NCBI GenBank assembly: GCA_019914945.1 | Contig: CM034100.1 | Coordinates: 12,907,096-12,971,095 of the forward strand | Source: Typha latifolia | Lineage: Eukaryota; Streptophyta; Magnoliopsida; Poales; Typhaceae | DNA length: 64,000 nucleotides | Direction of reading: 5' to 3' | Shown here: positions 60,222-64,000 of the stretch, piece after piece | Position numbering within the stretch: position 1 is the first letter of the stretch | Layout of the letters: every line of letters begins with the position of its first letter | Notes under the pieces: model-generated | The model's input: only the letters and a program-made list of their open reading frames with translations | The model's database searches: none | What the model was told of the DNA's origin: nothing | Translations under genes and position numbers: made by a program

Positions 60222-60430
60222 GGGGAGACTGTCAAGCAACAACAAAAGTAATGACTCACAAAGAAGAACGGTATACCGACCCGATCGCATCATTGGAGAA
60301 AAAGGAACAACGGTATATACTAGCAAGTCTACACATTGTGAACCACCAAAACTTTCTTAATGACTAGTCTTTAGTTTGAAGCCTTAAGAAACGCTTCTAA
60401 CCCCTGAGATTGGCCGTGTATTGTAAGTTA

Positions 60431-60605
60431 TTGGAACCTGCCCGAAGCGAGCCCCCACTAGAGACAAGTGAAGTTAGTGAGCCGTATGATGAGCAACTAT
60501 CTCCTGTGGTTTAGAGAGGACTCTTGCTGTTAATTAGTACCCCTTTGTTTTGCCCCTGCTTCAAAACTACGGGGCGTGCGCCCTCCGTTTGCTGGTCGCC
60601 AAAGA
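60431..60605 (+). other. Candidate organelle-derived insert with group II intron domain V
   Basis: Composition changes abruptly to GC-richer exactly where homology to the other tandem unit ends. At 60479-60512 a 34-nt segment folds like domain V: lower stem GAGCCGTAT with CTGTGGTTT (eight pairs including G-U), 2-nt bulge TC, upper stem GATGA with CTATC (four pairs) and a GCAA tetraloop. Length and arrangement equal the canonical domain V. No exon of a known organelle gene is recognised, so origin in mitochondrial DNA is inference. Confidence 0.5.
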
Positions 60606-61275
60606 CGAGTTTTCTAAGATTATAAGATCAATTCTAAGTAAATTTATTATGAATAAATTATTTAGTTATTAGTAATTTGGGTGGCTTAATTGTTCATAAT
60701 TTATTATGAATCAATTATTTATTTATAATGAATAAATTGTAGGTCTTCGTGTCATCTGACAAAAGTCTTCTCCACTAATGACAGATACTTAGAGAAGACT
60801 AGTAAAAGTATATATCAAGTTTGACTTAGAGAAGACTAGTAAAAGTATATATCAAGTTTGACTTAGAGAAGACTAGTAAAAGTATATATCAAGTTTGACC
60901 TAGAGAAGACTAGTAAAAGTATATATATCAAGTTTGATAGACTTATGGAAATAACTACCATAATCAACTAAAATCAACAACTAACAAAAGTATATATCAA
61001 CTAACAGTTAACTATAATTAGTTAACTGTGAATTTATGACAGACTTATGGAAACAACTAAAGGAATCAAATACTATCACAACATGCAGAAAATTACAAGA
61101 ATAATATTTTGCAGCTTTCGACAACTTTATAGATACGGAATTTCGTACTTGAAACAAAAAAAACCAACAAAAGATGTTATTTAAAAACTTTGTATTTAGG
61201 CTGTCTTTTATTGCAGTTTCCTTTCACACTTCTATAGAGAAGTTATTAATTGTTTATTTACACAGTTTCCTTTTA
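60606..61275. other. AT-rich intergenic DNA; remnant of the duplicated spacer
   Basis: No gene. From about 61060 it resembles the DNA upstream of the clade-1 genes (GCAGAAAATTA, TTTTGCAGCTT, ACACTTCTA; compare 45765-45930), although no clade-1 gene is left here. Confidence 0.5.
60787..60936. repeat. 37-bp tandem repeat, four copies
   Basis: Units start at 60787, 60824, 60861 and 60898; each begins ACTTAGAGAAGACTAG (ACCTAG in the last) and ends ATCAAGTTTG. Each later junction recreates a W-box (TTTGACT or TTTGACC). The core equals the DNA next to the W-box at 23609-23633. Confidence 0.95.
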
Positions 61276-61998
61276 CACTTCTATAGCGAAAGCGATCCTC
61301 AAATCCCCACACAATGATCCAATGGAAATAGTAATAGATAAAAGCAATCCAAATAGGAAAATCACAAATGTGATGCTAATGGCAGTGTAATAGCAAGCAA
61401 TCAATCTAATCATGAATAAGAACTTCTACTTCAAGTAATCCACAAAGAAGAAAGAGAGAGAGAGACGGAGTTTACAGGGTTTTGTTGATGTGCCTACTTT
61501 CACGGGCAGTGCAAAGCTTTAATCCACTAATTCAAATCCTAGTATAGAGGGTTTCCACACTCTAATCTCCCTCAATATAATAGTGTTTATATCTTTCAAG
61601 TTTTCCCTTTGCATAATAACCCTAAAACCCCAATTTAACTATTTATAAAGTAACTTGATGGAGAACAAAATTCTTGGGGCATTTGAATGCTTGTAAGCTC
61701 GTTCGAACGCTCTGGACTGCCAGTCCAAAAAGAAAAAGGATGTTCAAACACCCCTAAGACCTGTTCGAATGCCTCTAGTGTACAAAATCCTCTCGAGCTG
61801 AGCATTTGAACACCATCAAGACTTGTTTGAACGCCTTCAGTATGCAATATCTTCTGGAGCATGAGCGTTCGAACGCCTCGATGGCCTGTTTGAACGGCCC
61901 TAGCATATGGAGCCTAGAACGCTAGTCTGCGGCAAGTCCTTTCTAACCGATCGAATCCTATTTTGAATAGATATCTTAATTTGAGTCAATCTTCAACA
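61276..61998. mobile_element. Decayed solo LTR related to the copia element
   Basis: Shares with the LTRs at 24869 and 32753 the phrases GATGTGCCTA near a CACGGG, CTTTAATCCACTAAT, GCATAATAACCCTAAAA and an end in TCTTCAACA. Both flanks match the spacer of duplication copies 1 and 2, but the site differs from that of the copia element in copy 1. The left boundary is approximate. Confidence 0.65.
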
Positions 61999-62514
61999 GT
62001 TATTTGAGTCAATTTCTCACTTTTTATTTATATTTTTAGCTATAATTATTATACTATTATTATTAGTTGACAACCAAATACTCTATTTTCTTATTTTAAA
62101 TTACAAATATAATTTTAAGAGTAATAAGAATAACTAAACTAGATTTCGCAAAACCGGCAACCAACTGCCGTTACAGAGTAAAATAGAATTCTTCTGTGGG
62201 CACATTCCAAAGCAGAGCACTTTTCACCGTAAGGACTAGCTCTACATGATGATATAATGACCACCAATAGAATAGACTCCACCAAACCAGCAAGAAGCAA
62301 TCTTATCCCATAGCTATTTTTATATGATTTATTATATTACCAATATGTTAATCACCATGCTTATAAATAAAACGTTAATAACCAGGGAAACTTGAAGATG
62401 GAAACTAGGAGAAAAATAAAATATTAATCACCAGGAAAAGTTGAAGATGGAAACTAGGAGAAAAATATTCACCTAGTTTTGATCCACTTCACTAACAAAC
62501 TACATATTAACATA
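61999..62514. other. Remnant spacer of duplication copy 3, no gene
   Basis: About 62240-62340 matches the spacer in copies 1 and 2 (ACCACCAATAGA, CCAGCA). A 40-bp phrase ending GGAAACTAGGAGAAAAAT is repeated at about 62385 and 62445. Confidence 0.55.
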
Positions 62515-62835
62515 TCATCCTTCTTTGTTAATCTAAAAGATCTCTCTTGCTCAGAAATAATTGATAACTACTTAGAAATGGAGTTCATGGAAGTCTGCCT
62601 CGTGGAGTTTGGCTACGAGGAGAAATAATGGCATCAGTGGCATTTCCAAGCTATCAATATCGCCTTCCAATATTTCAACAACTTTGCTCATAGGAGGGCA
62701 ATTTGTCTGACTTCATCTGAATGCACCATAATTCTACCTGGCATAGCTTTCTTTCTACTTCAAGATTCTCTGTAGAGTTATTTATCATGAGATAGATCCA
62801 AGAAGGATATCATACTTGGCTTGATTCCATAATAT
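62515..62835 (-). pseudogene. Clade-2 receptor kinase remnant (C-terminal end only)
   Basis: Homologous to the last 110 or so codons of the clade-2 kinase exon: the GDxxSLEMP tail, the SKVVEMLEG region, CLIGLWCIQMK and the SWIYDRL segment. It has a 1-nt insertion near 62708, an internal 24-nt deletion near 62790 and several other small changes; homology stops at about 62835. The rest of the gene is absent. Confidence 0.85.
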
Positions 62836-64000
62836 AAGTGACTTGACTATACACATGATTCTAGATTGTACAACTCTAATGCAAGTGATTTTATTTACAA
62901 ATCTAACATTATAAAGCAATTGCACTTACAAGAACTAACTCTAATTCATGAACCATATACGATGTTGGACAAAAAAAGGAAGATATTTTTATATACTTGC
63001 CATTGAAAACTTTTAAAATAATAAAATTATCACTACATTCTTCAAAATATCATATTGATTCTCATATTTATATTGAGAAGTAACTCTAATGCATGGACCA
63101 TAGAAAAACCTTCCAATGAACTTTAAAGGGACTTCAAATTGAACTACAAATCATAATTTGGACCTATTTCAACAAGCAAATCCCCTAAAATTAGACAAAA
63201 AATAAGCTTTCACTACAACATCTAAATTTATCATCAATTCAAAAATATAAGAATGATAATAAACAGAGAATAGCTCTTAGAATTTATCCTTTTGATATTA
63301 CATGTATGGCTTAAGATTATGTAACATCCTTAATTCTTACCATTATCTAGAATCCTAGGAATTCTTACAGACTAAAAACCCTTGCAACATTTAATCTACC
63401 CACTGAAATTGCAACACTATGCCAAACCAAACAATCTGTTGCTATAAGATATGAGAAAGAAATGTTGATTGACAAGCTTATGAGAGAAACCAAGTAGAAT
63501 TTGAGAAGCTGAATGAGATATAACCTGCATTTACTATCTTTATCAGACAAAAGAAAAGCTAGATGTGAAGACTTACATAGAGCAGTAGAAACTAATCCTC
63601 CTCAGCTGGGTAAGTATCCCATTTGACATTCCAAATTAAGTCCTGAAAAATTCTAGTGATGCCAAGTCAAATTCACATAAAATAAACATCACCTAGCATC
63701 TTGTAGTGAACACAGCTAACAAAATCAGGACATAGAACTCATATTTTATGAAAGTATAAAAACAGTTAATAATTTTATGAATTAGCATTAACATTATAAC
63801 ATGGTTTCTTCTCTCTTTTTATGACATGAACAAGAGTACAAAAAAGAAATTGAATCAAAAGCTGGTATATATTAGCACATTACATATGTTGAGAGAGAGC
63901 TAGAAAGAATACTAATGACAACAACTCATTCCATTGATTGATCAAAGTTATGTTTACCATTTCTATCAATAGATGCTCCTACTCCAATTTTAGGTAGATT
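62836..64000. other. AT-rich intergenic DNA, no gene seen
   Basis: Short frames only. Around 63000-63060 it resembles DNA upstream of the clade-2 gene at 33570 (compare 35835-35890), suggesting that a piece of its 5' flank survives next to the remnant gene. Confidence 0.45.

Larger units (their letters stand above)
56350..60430. repeat. Clade-2 tandem duplication, unit 3
   Basis: Collinear with 50697-54666. The middle, truncated unit is 54668-56345. The left breakpoint lies inside the miniature element, the right one next to a group II intron-like sequence. Confidence 0.9.

Noticed and set aside
1..64000. CRISPR arrays, rRNA or tRNA genes
   Set aside because: No regularly spaced direct repeats with unique spacers and no cloverleaf or rRNA-like sequence found; tRNA-like words are only retrotransposon primer sites.

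Overview
This is a 64 kb stretch of flowering-plant nuclear DNA, probably from a monocot (inference from the type of receptor kinases; the species cannot be fixed from the sequence). The evidence is spliced genes with GT-AG introns, a MIR156/157 hairpin, TATA boxes, Ty1/copia and Ty3/gypsy retrotransposons with tRNA-Met type primer sites, and hAT-like elements with 8-bp target duplications.

Layout. 1-5.6 kb: AT-rich DNA with one recognisable gene, a miR157-type microRNA precursor (1510-1638) with a TATA box about 160 bp upstream. 5.6-16.3 kb: transposon graveyard, with a hAT-like element split by an LTR element (5610-8666, both target duplications perfect), an LTR-like fragment with four G-boxes, a GC-rich minisatellite, a decayed minus-strand gypsy gag-pol (12497-15179) and the plus-strand 3' end of another LTR element. 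18.4-19.0 kb: a small gene for a Pro/Gly-rich 80-residue peptide with its own TATA box and polyadenylation signal.

19.3-62.8 kb: a cluster of LRK10L-type (rust-resistance kinase Lr10-like) receptor kinases, all on the minus strand. There are two structural clades. Clade 1 (21141-23428 and 42767-45322) has a 24-nt micro-exon between ectodomain and kinase exons. Clade 2 (33570-35734, 52062-54296, 57779-60057) has a longer variable exon 2 with a hydrophobic segment. Five genes have intact reading frames across splice sites I could place; three more are broken (47578-48135, 54668-56140, 62515-62835). All intact kinases carry His-Phe-Asp in place of His-Arg-Asp, the non-RD signature common in immune receptors.

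The cluster grew by at least two processes. A block of one clade-1 plus one clade-2 gene was duplicated (copy 1 from about 19.3 kb, copy 2 from about 41.3 kb, a remnant copy 3 at 60.9-62.8 kb), and clade-2 genes were then amplified in tandem at 50.7-60.4 kb. Transposons inserted after or between these events (a copia element with a nested solo LTR in copy 1, a hAT element in copy 1 only, a non-autonomous LTR element in the broken gene of copy 2). One tandem-duplication breakpoint abuts a short stretch that folds like domain V of a group II intron, suggesting organelle DNA captured at the break. An inverted pair of WRKY-type W-boxes is found upstream of most of the receptor genes and suggests shared defence-related regulation.
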